50,677 nt of DNA from SIG435 sp045530725 (lineage in GTDB: Bacteria; Bacillota; Clostridia; UMGS1810), in NCBI GenBank assembly GCA_045530725.1, contig JAZSCT010000030.1, positions 1-50,677 of the forward strand. Reading direction: 5' to 3'. Shown here piece after piece: positions 23,562 through 33,800 of the stretch (positions are counted from its first letter, which is position 1; each line of letters begins with the position of its first letter). The position numbers and the translations under genes were made by a program. Under the pieces are notes generated by a model. The model was not told where the DNA came from. It worked only from the letters and a program-made list of their open reading frames with translations, and searched no databases.

Positions 23562-24182
23562 TTATTTCTTATTATATGCAATAACTACTCTTCTGTTTGG
23601 CGCCTGACCTATACTGTATGTTGTCACGTATCTGTCATTCTGAAGTGTAGCATGAATGATTCTTCTTTCGTAAGAATTCATTGGTTCAAGAGTCATATTC
23701 TTTCTTGTTTTTGCAACTCTGATTGCAAGTTTCTTTGAAAGTGATTCAAGAGTCTTGTTTCTCTTTTCTCTGTAGTTTTCTGTATCAACAGAAACTTTCA
23801 AGAAATCCTTCTGTCCTTTGTTTACACAAAGGCTTACAAGATACTGAATAGCATCAAGAGTATCGCCACGCTTACCAATGATAACACCCATATTTTCACC
23901 TGCAAGTTCCACTCTCAATATATCTTCGTCAAGTCTTGTCCAGACTTCAACCTCTTCTCCCCATGCTTCAAAAAGTCCGTCAAGGAACTTCTTTGCTTTC
24001 TTTTCGGGATCATAATTATATGTCACAACAACTTTTGCATCTCTGGAACCCATACCGAGAAATCCCTTTGCACCGTTGTCTATAACTTCAACTTCAACTT
24101 CATCCTTTGTCGCACCCAGACTTACAAGTGCAAGTTCAACAGCTTCTTCAACTGTCTTGCCTATCATTTCAACAGACTTCAT
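23562..24182 (-). CDS. jag: RNA-binding protein Jag/KhpB
   Basis: 206 residues: Jag-N domain (1-50, with GAKGFLGMGSRDAKV), a KH domain with GKRGDTLDAIQYL, and an R3H domain (YERRIIHATLQ). It is an RNA-binding partner of KhpA in cell-division and cell-wall control in Firmicutes. ATG 24182 is preferred over the ATG two codons upstream because AGGAGA is then 8 nt away. It lies 17 bp behind yidC. Confidence 0.93.
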   Translation of the reverse strand: MKSVEMIGKTVEEAVELALVSLGATKDEVEVEVIDNGAKGFLGMGSRDAKVVVTYNYDPEKKAKKFLDGLFEAWGEEVEVWTRLDEDILRVELAGENMGVIIGKRGDTLDAIQYLVSLCVNKGQKDFLKVSVDTENYREKRNKTLESLSKKLAIRVAKTRKNMTLEPMNSYERRIIHATLQNDRYVTTYSIGQAPNRRVVIAYNKK

Positions 24183-24199
24183 AACCATTTCTCCTCTGT

Positions 24200-25168
24200 T
24201 TATTTTTTCTTTTTGTTATTTTTGAGTCTCTTAATTTTCTGTTCGTATTCTTTTTCTCTGATTACTTCGCCGATTTCTTCTGCATAGAGACTTCCGTATT
24301 TTTTATTGATATAGAGTTGCTGGAATATAGCAAACACGTTGCTCAATAACCAGTAAAAACCAAGTGATGCAGAATATGTGAACGCAAGCCACAATGTAAA
24401 GAAAGGCATAATAACATTCATAGACTGTGTAGTCTGCTGTGCCTGATCACCCTTGTCAGGTTTCGCTTCGGGGTTCAGCACTCTCTTTGGCTTTTTGTCT
24501 TCTTCTGTTTCGTTTCTCTTCTTGGCTGCATTCATAGAAATCTTACTTGTAAGATATGTTGTAAATGCTGCAAGTACAGGGATAATCCACATAATATTCG
24601 GAACTATTCCTGTATAGTTCGGAGCCAAAGACAAGTCCATACCGAAGAACATAAAGTTCATTCCGCCTGCTTCTCCAAGTTTGAAAAGTTCTGTGGCTGC
24701 CTTAATCTGTGCAACAGAACCGTGAATGTCACCATTTCTTATTGCTTCATTAAGCATAACACCTGCTGTATGCTCAAAACGGCTGATAGCCGCCCAACTT
24801 TCTGCAGCATCAAATCCGAAGATATAAGTAAGCGGATAACTGATAACCTGATAAAGACAAAGAAGGATAGGAAGTTGTATAAGCATAGGAAGACATCCTG
24901 CTGCCATCTTCACATCATGTTCTTTATAAAGTTTCATTGTTTCTGTCTGCAATTTCTGCTGGTCATTTTTGTACTTTTCCTGGATATCTTTAAGAAGCGG
25001 CTGAATCTGCTGCATCTTGATGGTTGACTTCTGCTGCTTAATACTCATAGGAACCATACATACCTTAACCAGAATGGTAAATATTATAAGAGCCACGCCG
25101 TAGTTTCCCACAAAATTGTAAATCCAGTAGAAAATCCAACCAAGTGCTCTTGATATCAAATCAAACAT
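24200..25168 (-). CDS. yidC: Membrane protein insertase YidC/OxaI
   Basis: 322 residues with about five transmembrane helices. The cytoplasmic hairpin with the basic coiled-coil KQQKSTIKMQQIQPLLKDIQ follows the second helix; the positively charged C-tail (EYEQKIKRLKNNKKKK) contacts ribosomes. The insertase places proteins in the membrane with or without SecYEG. It is the short Gram-positive form without the periplasmic beta domain. A lysine-rich loop (EEDKKPKRVLNPEAKPDKGD) lies between the later helices. Confidence 0.95.
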   Translation of the reverse strand: MFDLISRALGWIFYWIYNFVGNYGVALIIFTILVKVCMVPMSIKQQKSTIKMQQIQPLLKDIQEKYKNDQQKLQTETMKLYKEHDVKMAAGCLPMLIQLPILLCLYQVISYPLTYIFGFDAAESWAAISRFEHTAGVMLNEAIRNGDIHGSVAQIKAATELFKLGEAGGMNFMFFGMDLSLAPNYTGIVPNIMWIIPVLAAFTTYLTSKISMNAAKKRNETEEDKKPKRVLNPEAKPDKGDQAQQTTQSMNVIMPFFTLWLAFTYSASLGFYWLLSNVFAIFQQLYINKKYGSLYAEEIGEVIREKEYEQKIKRLKNNKKKK

Positions 25169-25188
25169 AAAAAATTCCTCTCGATTCG

Positions 25189-25398
25189 CTATTTTAACGG
25201 GTCATAACCGCCTTTGGATAAGGGGTTGCATCTAAGTATCCGCCATATTGCCTTTAGTCCGCCCCTGATTGCTCCGTATTTTTCTATAGCCTCTATGGCA
25301 TACTCCGAGCAGGTAGGCACAAAGCGACAGCAAGGTGCTTTATACGGCGAAATATTTTTCTGATAAAATACAATCAATCTAAGTAAAAATCTTTTCAT
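25189..25398 (-). CDS. yidD: Membrane protein insertion efficiency factor YidD
   Basis: 69 residues, the usual size. It has the RLIVFYQKNISPYK start, the CRFVPTCSEYA motif with conserved cysteines, and the WRILRCNPLSKGGYDP end. It assists YidC-dependent insertion; membrane-associated through an amphipathic helix. It overlaps rnpA by 4 bp and precedes yidC by 20 bp, as in most bacteria. Confidence 0.96.
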   Translation of the reverse strand: MKRFLLRLIVFYQKNISPYKAPCCRFVPTCSEYAIEAIEKYGAIRGGLKAIWRILRCNPLSKGGYDPLK

Positions 25399-25724
25399 TT
25401 AATAAGACCCGAATTCTCCATACATTCATCTACGGAGGTCTTTATATCCCAAAAATCCGAATATGCACACCTTGTACGCGCCACAAACACTATGTTGTAG
25501 CCGGTGTGAATCTTTGCTTTGTAATCCCTGAATGCTTCCCGAATATACCTTTTCACCCTGTTTCTCACAACTGCACATCCAAGTGCAGTAGATACAGTAA
25601 TACCGATTTTGTTCTCGTTGGTTTTGTTTTTGTAATGATGCATCACCACAGAGCGTGAAACGTATTTCGTGCCCCGACGGTATGCATATTTAAAATCCTT
25701 ATTAAGTTTAATTGTTCCTTTCAA
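25395..25724 (-). CDS. rnpA: Ribonuclease P protein component
   Basis: 109 residues with the central-cleft basic motif RNRVKRYIREAFR near the middle. It binds the RNase P RNA and helps 5' processing of pre-tRNAs. It lies between rpmH and yidD in the standard order. A lysine/arginine-rich N-terminus (LNKDFKYAYRRGTKYVSR) is typical. Confidence 0.95.
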   Translation of the reverse strand: MKGTIKLNKDFKYAYRRGTKYVSRSVVMHHYKNKTNENKIGITVSTALGCAVVRNRVKRYIREAFRDYKAKIHTGYNIVFVARTRCAYSDFWDIKTSVDECMENSGLIK

Positions 25725-25772
25725 AGAAACACCTCACAAAATATAAGCAAAAAATAAAAGTCTTTAATGCTT

Positions 25773-25798
25773 AAAAAGACCACATACTGTGGTCTTTT
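25773..25798 (-). terminator. Hairpin between rpmH and rnpA
   Basis: 11-bp stem AAAAGACCACA / TGTGGTCTTTT with T/A-rich flanks; likely attenuates read-through from rpmH to rnpA. Confidence 0.8.
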
Positions 25799-25809
25799 GG
25801 CTTCGTATT

Positions 25810-25944
25810 TTAGGCTGAAAGTACTTTTCTGCCTTTCAATCTTCTGCGTGCTAATACCTTTCTACCATTTGCAGTAGACATTCTTTTTCTAAAGCCGTGA
25901 ACCTTACTTCTGTGTCTAACGTTTGGCTGATATGTTCTTTTCAT
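25810..25944 (-). CDS. rpmH: 50S ribosomal protein L34
   Basis: 44 residues: MKRTYQPNVRHRSKVHGFR start, RMSTANGR, then the ARRRLKGRK end, exactly the L34 pattern. A perfect AAGGAGGTG lies before the ATG. It heads the rpmH-rnpA-yidD-yidC-jag operon. Confidence 0.97.
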   Translation of the reverse strand: MKRTYQPNVRHRSKVHGFRKRMSTANGRKVLARRRLKGRKVLSA

Positions 25945-26018
25945 TATGAACACCTCCTTGTTCTTTTTGGATGATATTCTAACAAGCAAAGCCTGTCACA
26001 TTTTACAAAGCATTGATA

Positions 26019-26047
26019 ATTATACACTAAACATCCGCATTTGTCAA
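26019..26047 (-). promoter_or_regulatory. rpmH promoter
   Basis: Minus strand: -35 TTGACA (26047-26042), 17-bp spacer, -10 TATAAT (26024-26019), consensus at every position. Confidence 0.85.
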
Positions 26048-26235
26048 CTGTTTTTTGACACTTTTTATTATCTTTCACAGAGAAAATTATCATTTTAAAC
26101 AATTTATTAATTTAATATTACATTTTGGTTGCACCAAAGAGATTTTTGTCGAATTTAAGATTCTTTTATGTTAGAATTATTATGACGAGATATGGGACAA
26201 AACTTAATCAAAAACAAAAAAGAAGGTGATGCAGA

Positions 26236-27879
26236 TTGCATAAAATACTGAAACTTACATCTTTGTTACTTATAATACTTCTTTTGATACCTGTAGTTTC
26301 CTTTGCGGCAAATGACACAATCACTTTGTATATCAATGATAAAAAGGTGGATACTGACGTATCTCCTGAAATAAGAAACGGACGAACGCTTGTACCCGTA
26401 AGAGTTATATTTGAGCATTTTGACGCCAAGGTGTATTGGAATGATGCCATAAAACAGGTAACTATCGCAACCAGTGACAAAACAATCATTCTTACAATCA
26501 ACTCAAACACCGTAATGGTAAATGCTTCACGTTATGTACTTGATACAGCACCTGTCATAAAAGAAGGCAGAACTCTTGTACCGGTAAGATTTATATCAGA
26601 AACTCTCGGCAACAAGGTAGAATGGGATGACAAAACACGTAGTGTAAAAATCAGTCAGCCCGGAATGACTTCTACAACGCCCGATAAACCTGCCTACACA
26701 TACAACATAACAGGAATAACTGTCAAAAATAAAAACACAGAAGATACAATCACCATAAACACCACCTGCAAGTCTTCCCCATCAATGATGGTCCTTGCAG
26801 ATCCATTCCGCATTGTACTTGATTTTGAGAGTACAGCACTCAGAAATGGCGGTGGAAAGATAACCTCTGATTCAGGATTTGTAAAGGAAATCCGCTATGC
26901 AATACACGAGGATTTTTCACGAGTGGTAGTTGAATGCAAAAACACTCAGCCATATGATGCATCCTTTAAGTCAGGTGTAGTCACATTAAAGGTAGGAAGC
27001 AAGGATACATATGTGGAAGAAGAGACGACTGATGAAAATGATGATAAAACAGAAGATGACAAAAACAACAATACCAATAACAATGATTCTTCAGACAATG
27101 ACAACAATTCTTCCGACTTATCTTCAGAAAATAATAAAAACGATGAAGAAACGGAAAATCAGGAAACAGAGTATGACCCATACGAAAGACTTAAGTTTAT
27201 GGCAGGACGTGATGAAAACAACATACTTATAATACTTGATGCAGGACACGGCGGAACTGATCCGGGCGCACTTGGCTATGATGAAGAAGGAAACATTATA
27301 CTTAAAGAAAAAGATGTAAACCTTACCATAGCAAACAAAGTGGCAGAACTTCTTACCCAAAAGGGAATAGCATTCAAACAGACAAGAAGTACCGACACAT
27401 ATCTGAAACTTCAGGAAATAACCGACTTTGCAAATTCTTTTGATGCAGATATGTTTGTAAGCATCCATTCAAATGCAATGGAGGACACCGAAATATCAGG
27501 TACTATGGTACTATATAACGGAAACGGAAGCGATGTTTACGGCATCGACGGAAAAACCATTGCATCCAATATAAAGAAAGAAATCATCAAAAATGTGGAT
27601 ATATATGACAGAGGAATTATCTCCCGTCCCGGCTTGTGGGTATTAAGAAAAACATCTATGCCTGCAGCACTTGTGGAATGTGCATTTGTCACAAATGAAG
27701 GTGACAGAGAACTTCTTATGAATGAAGATGTGCTCAGTATGTTTGCAAAATCTGTAGCAGACGGCATAGAAAAATCCATTGAAATTATGAAGGAAAATAT
27801 CTTAAAGGCAAGAGAAGAACTGAAATCCATGCCACCACTTGTAACCTCAGATATTGGCGAGGATGAGATTTCCGAATAA
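26236..27879 (+). CDS. Cell-wall N-acetylmuramoyl-L-alanine amidase with N-terminal copper-amine-oxidase-like domains
   Basis: 547 residues. Signal peptide (1-24, ends SFAA), two copper-amine-oxidase-N-like repeats (about 30-145, each with NGRTLVPVR or EGRTLVPVR), an AMIN-type beta domain (about 155-255), an Asp/Asn/Glu-rich linker (255-320), then Amidase_3: zinc His in LDAGHGGTDPG, Glu in LKEKDVNL, His in VSIHSNA, catalytic Glu in VECAFV. It cleaves the amide between MurNAc and the stem peptide. TTG 26236 is used since AGAAGGTGAT precedes it. It lies where dnaA usually flanks rpmH. Confidence 0.9.
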   Translation: MHKILKLTSLLLIILLLIPVVSFAANDTITLYINDKKVDTDVSPEIRNGRTLVPVRVIFEHFDAKVYWNDAIKQVTIATSDKTIILTINSNTVMVNASRYVLDTAPVIKEGRTLVPVRFISETLGNKVEWDDKTRSVKISQPGMTSTTPDKPAYTYNITGITVKNKNTEDTITINTTCKSSPSMMVLADPFRIVLDFESTALRNGGGKITSDSGFVKEIRYAIHEDFSRVVVECKNTQPYDASFKSGVVTLKVGSKDTYVEEETTDENDDKTEDDKNNNTNNNDSSDNDNNSSDLSSENNKNDEETENQETEYDPYERLKFMAGRDENNILIILDAGHGGTDPGALGYDEEGNIILKEKDVNLTIANKVAELLTQKGIAFKQTRSTDTYLKLQEITDFANSFDADMFVSIHSNAMEDTEISGTMVLYNGNGSDVYGIDGKTIASNIKKEIIKNVDIYDRGIISRPGLWVLRKTSMPAALVECAFVTNEGDRELLMNEDVLSMFAKSVADGIEKSIEIMKENILKAREELKSMPPLVTSDIGEDEISE

Positions 27880-27896
27880 GAATTCAATAACAGATA

Positions 27897-27930
27897 AATG
27901 GGATGTAAAATGACTTTTTACATCCCATTT
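27897..27930 (+). terminator. Amidase terminator
   Basis: 14-bp stem AATGGGATGTAAAA / TTTTACATCCCATT with T-run. Confidence 0.88.
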
Positions 27931-27940
27931 TGTTTGAACT

Positions 27941-28295
27941 TTATTTTTTGATAACTACACCAATTTTTATGGCATATGCTCCATTGGTGACTTTTTTCCT
28001 TAGAAGGTTTGCCGTTGATTTCAAATGTATAATCAAATCCTTATATATATGTGTGTCCTTGTCAAAATCAAGAGTTTCTGAGATGTTTTTCATAATTCTT
28101 GCTATAAGAACAGTTATTGCTGTGGTAATTACCGGTGATGTATTTTCATATGCTGCATTATCTGTATATAATCTACGTATTTTTTCAGGTTCTTTGACCC
28201 ATAAGAGGATTTGATATATGGGAAATACCCAGATAATCTTTGTTGTAAGGTCCCCAGTTTCCCAGAGAAAGGTCATAGTTTTTGGTATCTTTCAT
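27941..28295 (-). pseudogene. Glycoside-hydrolase-like gene remnant
   Basis: From ATG 28295 a frame encodes 34 residues (MKDTKNYDLSLGNWGPYNKD ... GISHIS) and stops. Another frame downstream reads RRLYTDNAAYENTSPVITTA, then IARIMKNISETLDFDKD, to a stop at 27941. Both pieces resemble parts of a large clostridial glycoside-hydrolase-like family (N-terminal YDLSLGPWGPYNK and an internal AYENTPPVI block). The middle is deleted and a frameshift near 28205 separates them. Non-functional. The family call is from memory of conserved blocks. Confidence 0.5.
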
Positions 28296-28386
28296 CTGAC
28301 AAATACATACTTTATATAAATTTACATTATATTTGTATTATATCTGTTTTAATTCAAAAAATCAACACAGAGACAATATATGCAAA

Positions 28387-28423
28387 ACACCTGCACTCAT
28401 AATATAATATGAATGCAGGTGTT
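28387..28423 (-). terminator. Terminator behind the small YtxH-like gene
   Basis: 10-bp stem AACACCTGCA / TGCAGGTGTT; T-rich on the minus strand. Confidence 0.8.
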
Positions 28424-28435
28424 TATAACCTATGA

Positions 28436-28606
28436 TTATTTGTCCATCATATTGTCAATGGCATCGCTTACTGTCCTTACCAGTTGGTTGGTTTTTCGTC
28501 TTATCTGTCTGTGGTGCTTATCTCTCATTGGGTCTGCTATTACTGCTGCAGCCATCCCGATGATTGCACCTGTTATCATACCTGATATATATCCTTTTGA
28601 ACACAT
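28436..28606 (-). CDS. Small Gly/Ala-rich membrane-associated protein (YtxH-like)
   Basis: 56 residues: an N-terminal glycine-alanine-rich membrane segment (GYISGMITGAIIGMAAAVIA) followed by a basic, helical tail (RDKHHRQIRRKTNQLV). This is the layout of YtxH-like stress proteins, though shorter. AGGTGA precedes the ATG at 28606. It is next to the plus-strand YlmC/YmxH-like gene, divergently oriented. Confidence 0.6.
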   Translation of the reverse strand: MCSKGYISGMITGAIIGMAAAVIADPMRDKHHRQIRRKTNQLVRTVSDAIDNMMDK

Positions 28607-28712
28607 AAATATAATTCACCTGCCAAAAATTTTTTGAAGCAATGCTTCAATTTATAGTATTTCATACTTAAAGCATTTTAATCATAACTATTAATAGAAA
28701 AGGAGGTATAAA

Positions 28713-28940
28713 ATGTTTAAAGCATCTTATTTTAAATCACGAGAAGTAATAAGTGTAAATGAAGGTGAAAAACTGGGATATGTGTATGATCTGGAAATTG
28801 ATGAAATATCAGGAAAAATAAGTTCTATCGTAGTGCCCGGAAAAAATCCCGGAATCTTTTCAAAAGGAAAAACCGTCATCCCCTGGGAAAAAATCAAAAA
28901 AATCGGTGATGATACAATACTCGTGGATGATACTCTGTAA
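28713..28940 (+). CDS. YlmC/YmxH-type PRC-barrel protein
   Basis: 75 residues matching the YlmC/YmxH family: SREVISVNEGEKLGYVYDLEID and the SIVVPG strand, then IPWEKIKKIGDDTILV. The fold is a PRC barrel. In spore formers these proteins are linked to sporulation; the exact role is unclear. AGGAGGT stands 8 nt before the ATG. It supports a spore-forming lineage for the organism. Confidence 0.88.
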   Translation: MFKASYFKSREVISVNEGEKLGYVYDLEIDEISGKISSIVVPGKNPGIFSKGKTVIPWEKIKKIGDDTILVDDTL

Positions 28941-28953
28941 ATTTATCAAATAA

Positions 28954-28990
28954 AAAGAAGGTGTAAAAATCAAATTTTTACACCTTCTTA
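28954..28990. terminator. Bidirectional terminator
   Basis: Stem AAGAAGGTGTAAAAAT / ATTTTTACACCTTCTT with flanking A/T-runs, shared by the YlmC-like gene and the SLH gene on the other strand. Confidence 0.9.
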
Positions 28991-28999
28991 AACAATGAA

Positions 29000-30781
29000 T
29001 TAATATCCAAAGAAATCCATAAAGAATTCTGCAAGATCATCAGCGATATAGAATACTATCTTGTCAAATTCTTCTTTCGGACTTGGCGTTCCTTCCTCTG
29101 ACAACGATGAATATATTCTTTTTGCATTGCTGTATTCAGTACTGCAAATTTCATTTTTTAAAGTTGTTTTTGAAATAGTTTCGCCTGCATTATGTGCCGC
29201 AATGGCTTTTTCAAAAGCAGAAACAATATATTCACTTGCCTCAATATAACTGAGAATGGCCGTTTCATCACTTGTCAGTCCAACCAGATCATCCTCTGAA
29301 AATTCATCAAATCTTCCTTTGAGAATTGTGATATTGCTAATCAATTCCGCTTGTTCGCTGTCTGAAAGGATTTCTTTCCAGGCTGCATATACAGTTTTAT
29401 TTTCTGTTATTGGCAATGTCTCATCAAATGCTTCGTCACCGTTTCTTTCCGTTCTGTATCCGTCAAATTCAAATGTATAAGCACCTTCCGGATCCTTTGT
29501 AGGATTATCAGGCAATGCAACAGTTTCTCCCCAGTTAATGTTAACCGTAACACTGGTTTCATCATTAAATGATCCCCCATTGGCATTGAATACAACCTTG
29601 ACCTGTTTTATATTCCATTTTGCCTTCAGAGTAATATCAGAAGTGATTGGTGTATTAAAATCAAATACAGATCCGTCTTCCTTTGTCCAGGTATCAAATG
29701 TATGACCTTCTTTTGTAGGGTTTGAAGGCTTTGATACCTTTGAACCGCTGTTTACTGTCTTAGATTCCACATTTGATCCACCATCTGAATCAAAGGTTAC
29801 TGTGTAAGTCACCGGATCAGGTTCTCCCGGAGTCTCATTTCCGCCTGCTTCAATCCATTTAGCATACAATGTGAAATTTGAAGTAACAACTGTACTTGTA
29901 AATGAACCGGTAAGAGCGCTGTTTGTATGCCATCCGGCAAATGTATGTCCTGTTTTGGTTGGGGTTGGTATAGAAGATGATGACAAACTTGTACCATAAA
30001 CCATACTTAATGTTGTGCTTGCTCCCGCTGGAAGACTGCCACCATTAAGCACTAATGAAACTGTACAATATGGCACATCAGCACCGCCACCGCCACCGCC
30101 GCCGGCACTTCCGCCACCGCCGGTACTTACCTCACCACCAACTGATGGAACAACAATCGGAGGAGCCTGTTCTTTGGCTTTTGCATCCATATACCTTGTG
30201 AGAAGTATGGAAAGTTCCCCTCTTGTGATGTCTTCTTTTGCTCTGAATTTGTCCCCTTCTTCAAGGTTCATAAATCCTGCCGCAATAACTTTCTTTACAT
30301 CAACATCTGCCCAGTCTGAAACCGGATCAGAAATATTTATAATCATTTTTGTCTCTTTAAGATTTGCGCATCTTGAAATGATAGCACAAGCCTGTTCTCT
30401 GGTAAGGTTTGAATTTCCTCTGAAGGAACCGTCTTCAAAACCTTTGATATATCCTGCCTTTTTTGCAACAAGTACATATGGTTTGAACCAATCTGCATCA
30501 GTAACATCGATAAATCCTTCTGTATCTGCTTCTGTATAACCGAATACAAGGTTTACCATCTTTGTAAGTTCTGCTCGGGTAAGATTGTTGTCAGACTTGA
30601 ATGTGCCGTCGGGATATCCCACAACTACGCCTGATTCAACGAGTTTGTATATGGCATTACCCAATTCAGTCCCTGCAGTAACATCCGAAAATGTTACTGC
30701 AGGATCTGCCATTACGCTGTTTGCAAAAAGGAGAGATATTGTCATACATAAAATGAGAAGTATTGATAACGCTTTTTTCAT
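29000..30781 (-). CDS. SLH-domain surface protein with InlB B-repeats
   Basis: 593 residues. Signal peptide (1-25), three SLH domains (about 30-200; TRAELTKMVN, TREQACAIIS and TRGELSILLT cores), a Ser/Gly linker (GGGGSAGGGGGGG, ~220), three Listeria-Bacteroides (InlB B) repeats (about 240-470, each ending in LYAKW-like blocks) and a C-terminal helical tail. SLH domains hold proteins to the cell wall through pyruvylated polymers. It lies directly downstream of the much larger SLH protein and is likely co-transcribed; the B-repeats suggest an adhesive or structural role. The gene has a RBS AGGAG before ATG. Confidence 0.88.
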   Translation of the reverse strand: MKKALSILLILCMTISLLFANSVMADPAVTFSDVTAGTELGNAIYKLVESGVVVGYPDGTFKSDNNLTRAELTKMVNLVFGYTEADTEGFIDVTDADWFKPYVLVAKKAGYIKGFEDGSFRGNSNLTREQACAIISRCANLKETKMIINISDPVSDWADVDVKKVIAAGFMNLEEGDKFRAKEDITRGELSILLTRYMDAKAKEQAPPIVVPSVGGEVSTGGGGSAGGGGGGGADVPYCTVSLVLNGGSLPAGASTTLSMVYGTSLSSSSIPTPTKTGHTFAGWHTNSALTGSFTSTVVTSNFTLYAKWIEAGGNETPGEPDPVTYTVTFDSDGGSNVESKTVNSGSKVSKPSNPTKEGHTFDTWTKEDGSVFDFNTPITSDITLKAKWNIKQVKVVFNANGGSFNDETSVTVNINWGETVALPDNPTKDPEGAYTFEFDGYRTERNGDEAFDETLPITENKTVYAAWKEILSDSEQAELISNITILKGRFDEFSEDDLVGLTSDETAILSYIEASEYIVSAFEKAIAAHNAGETISKTTLKNEICSTEYSNAKRIYSSLSEEGTPSPKEEFDKIVFYIADDLAEFFMDFFGY

Positions 30782-30801
30782 TAATTTTTCTCCTTATTAT
30801 A

Positions 30802-33800
30802 CTATCTGTTTTCTCTCTTCAATGAAGCCTCTCCGACCTTATCATTTACCACCTTATAGGTGTCATCATCAAATCTGAACTTATTAAGTTTGTCAGCATA
30901 TGATGAATCAAACAAATCATCTGCTGTAAATGTTCTGTTTCTGAAGAGCAATTCTACAACTTTGTACAACCTGTCATAGTCAGAATCATTCACCGGTCTG
31001 TCAACTTTTGAATCATCAAACCTGTCAAGAATCTTATCAAAGAATGGGAATCTTGAGTCTAAGATGTTTTCAAGTCTTTCTACATAGTTGTTGTCAAGTC
31101 TGTCAGGAACATCACCTGACTTTGTATATTCATCCAGTACTGCAAGAAGTTTGTTGTAATAACTGAACGCCTTAAGCACTCTTGACTCCAATGTACCCAT
31201 AAGTTCTTCTGTCTTTTCCTGACCGATATTGTCCATATACCACTGAGCAGTATCATCAGTAAGAACACTGAGCCTCATAAGGAGGAAGTAGTAATCGTCA
31301 AACTCCTTGAAACTGTATCCCGAAAGAACATCTGTTGCAAGACTTTCGTCACCGTTGAACATTGTAGCCGGTGTGAGTATATCAATGACTTCCTGCAGAT
31401 ATTCGTTTTCATTATAGAAGAAACGCTCTTCAAGTTTGTTATCTGCCTTTTCCATTGCTCTGTCATAGAGAGGATTGAGAAGGTCTATAACTGGATTTAC
31501 AACCATTGTCATAAATGTTTCTGCTTCGCCGTTCTGTGTATCTGTCACAGCATTGATACCTGCTGTAAGTTGTGCAAGATATGCATTGACTGTTTCTGAA
31601 TAAAGTCTCTGAATAATATCCTTTGGAAGGAAGTTTTCAATCTTCTTATAAAGTTTTTCTACTTTGTCAGGTACCATTTCAAAAAGATCAGTATATTCTG
31701 TCATTTCTGAAAGTTTGATCTGCATTCCTTCTGCAATAAACTTGTTATCTTTGTTGATGATAAACTTATCTTCATCAATAAGTTGACGAACGAATTCATC
31801 TAAGATATCGCCAAGTTCGCCATCTACATTCGGATCGTCCTCAAGCACTTCATCAACTATGTCATCAAGATCATCAGGATGTTCCTTAAGATACTTAACA
31901 ATAAAGTCTATCATTTCTTCCTTGAGTGTATCATCTCCCGGTGTAGTTTCGTCGCCCATCATCTTTTCTACGACTTTTTCTACAACTGCTTCCATGTGCT
32001 CATCAGATTCTTCTATGAAAGAGATAAGTTTTGCCACAAGTTCATCTTTGAGCACAGGATTTCCGTTGATTGCATCAATAGTATCATCCATTACCTGAGC
32101 ACGTACCAATGGTTTTGTTACAAATTCATTGGCAATTCTTGAGATAAACTCTGCCCTCTTTGTTTCTATGCCCCAGATGTCATCAATGTATGTATTGATA
32201 AGAGTTTCTTTGCCAAATGTATTCTGAGATGAAATAATTACATTTACAAATTGTTTGATATTTTCTTTTGCTGCTGTGGAATCTGCAAAGATAACATTCT
32301 TGATAGATGCAACAAGTGTCTTCTTATTGGTTCCCAAAGTATCATCATTTTCAAATATACCTGAAATGTAGGCTACAAGTTCATCATTATCTGCTACAAG
32401 TTTATTAATAGCATCATCAATGATTTCATTTTTCTTATTTTCATTTGCAGGTTTTGTGATAAATGAAACAATGAGGCCTATAATTTTTGCTCTTTCTTCA
32501 GGCACTGCTACTATTTCTGCAGCTATTCTGGAAACGAGTGTATCCGCTGCAGGCTTTTTGATATGAGCAACAATATTTGCAATTTCAGTTGATCTGTTTG
32601 TATAGATATAATCAACTGCACCGCTCAAAGCATAGCCGTTTGAATCGAGATTATCTTTAAGATAATCTGCAAGTTCATTAACAGATGCTGCTTTTCCCTG
32701 CTTTGAAATCATCTTGAGAACAAGTGATTTGATTTCTTCTTTGTCATTATTATCATCGCCTGCAAGAAGTGATGTGATTACTTTGTTTACCACATCTGTC
32801 TTCTTGGAAGGAACACTTATAACATTCTGAACAGCCTTGTTCATTACTGTCTGATTCGAAGGATCCACAAGCATGGTCATAATCTGTGTTCTGAATGTAT
32901 CCTTGGATGTAATAACGTTGATTGCCTCTCCGTTTGCAAGAATTTCATCCATTACGCCGGCTACTGTGAGCATCTCTGAAACAAATGTTGTATTTGAAAT
33001 GAAGTTTGCTGCAACTTTATCCACATTTACCCATGTATTTGTGAATTCTCCTGTTACAGGGTCCTTCTGGAATACTTCGCTGTTGTCTTTTCTAATTTCT
33101 TTGACAACATAATCGATTGCTTCATTCTTATGAGCCTCTATTTCTGTGCTGTTTGAAAGTATAGCATCTATTTCAATCTGTGTGTAATTTTCAGATGCAA
33201 GGTACTTACTGATAACTGTGATAAAGTCTGCCTGACCATCTGTTGTGTCAAAGTATTCTGTGATGCGTGCCTTGATTGTTGCTTCTGAAATAGTCTTTGC
33301 ATATTTTGGAAGCACATCTTTCATAACATTCTTTACTTCGTCGATTGAAGAAGCATTGGTTGTTACGAAATCAGTTACCTTGTTCATTACTATTGCATCA
33401 GGTGTACTAGATGCTATTTCAGTCTTCACATAGTCGATAATATATCCGATAATAGTAGAATTTGAAGTATTCTCTTTAATATAATCGGAAATATACTCTA
33501 CAAGATCACTATCTGAAATTTTTCCGATATATGTATTGAGTTCGCCCACTACATCTGTAAGTCCCAATACATAATCTGCCACCTTGGAAGCAAGTTCATC
33601 TTCAGTAAGTGTATCCAGATATGATTTGATGTAACTTTCTTTTGTTGAAGCATCAAGACCAGTAATATAGAGTTCGGTGTATTCTTTGAAATCTTCTTCT
33701 GAAAGTGCATCGATGTAGTCTGTAATGTATTTGTTAATATCAGTATCATCAATTACATCCTTAAGATTGTCTGAAATGTATTTTGCAAGAGCAGTATTAT

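Noticed and set aside
26041..26230. Origin of replication with DnaA boxes
   Set aside because: AT-rich, but no TTATCCACA-type boxes on either strand and no dnaA nearby.
30015..30539. 174-codon Pro/Ser-rich plus-strand frame
   Set aside because: Reverse of the Gly-rich SLH gene; poly-Pro is the complement of the glycine linker.
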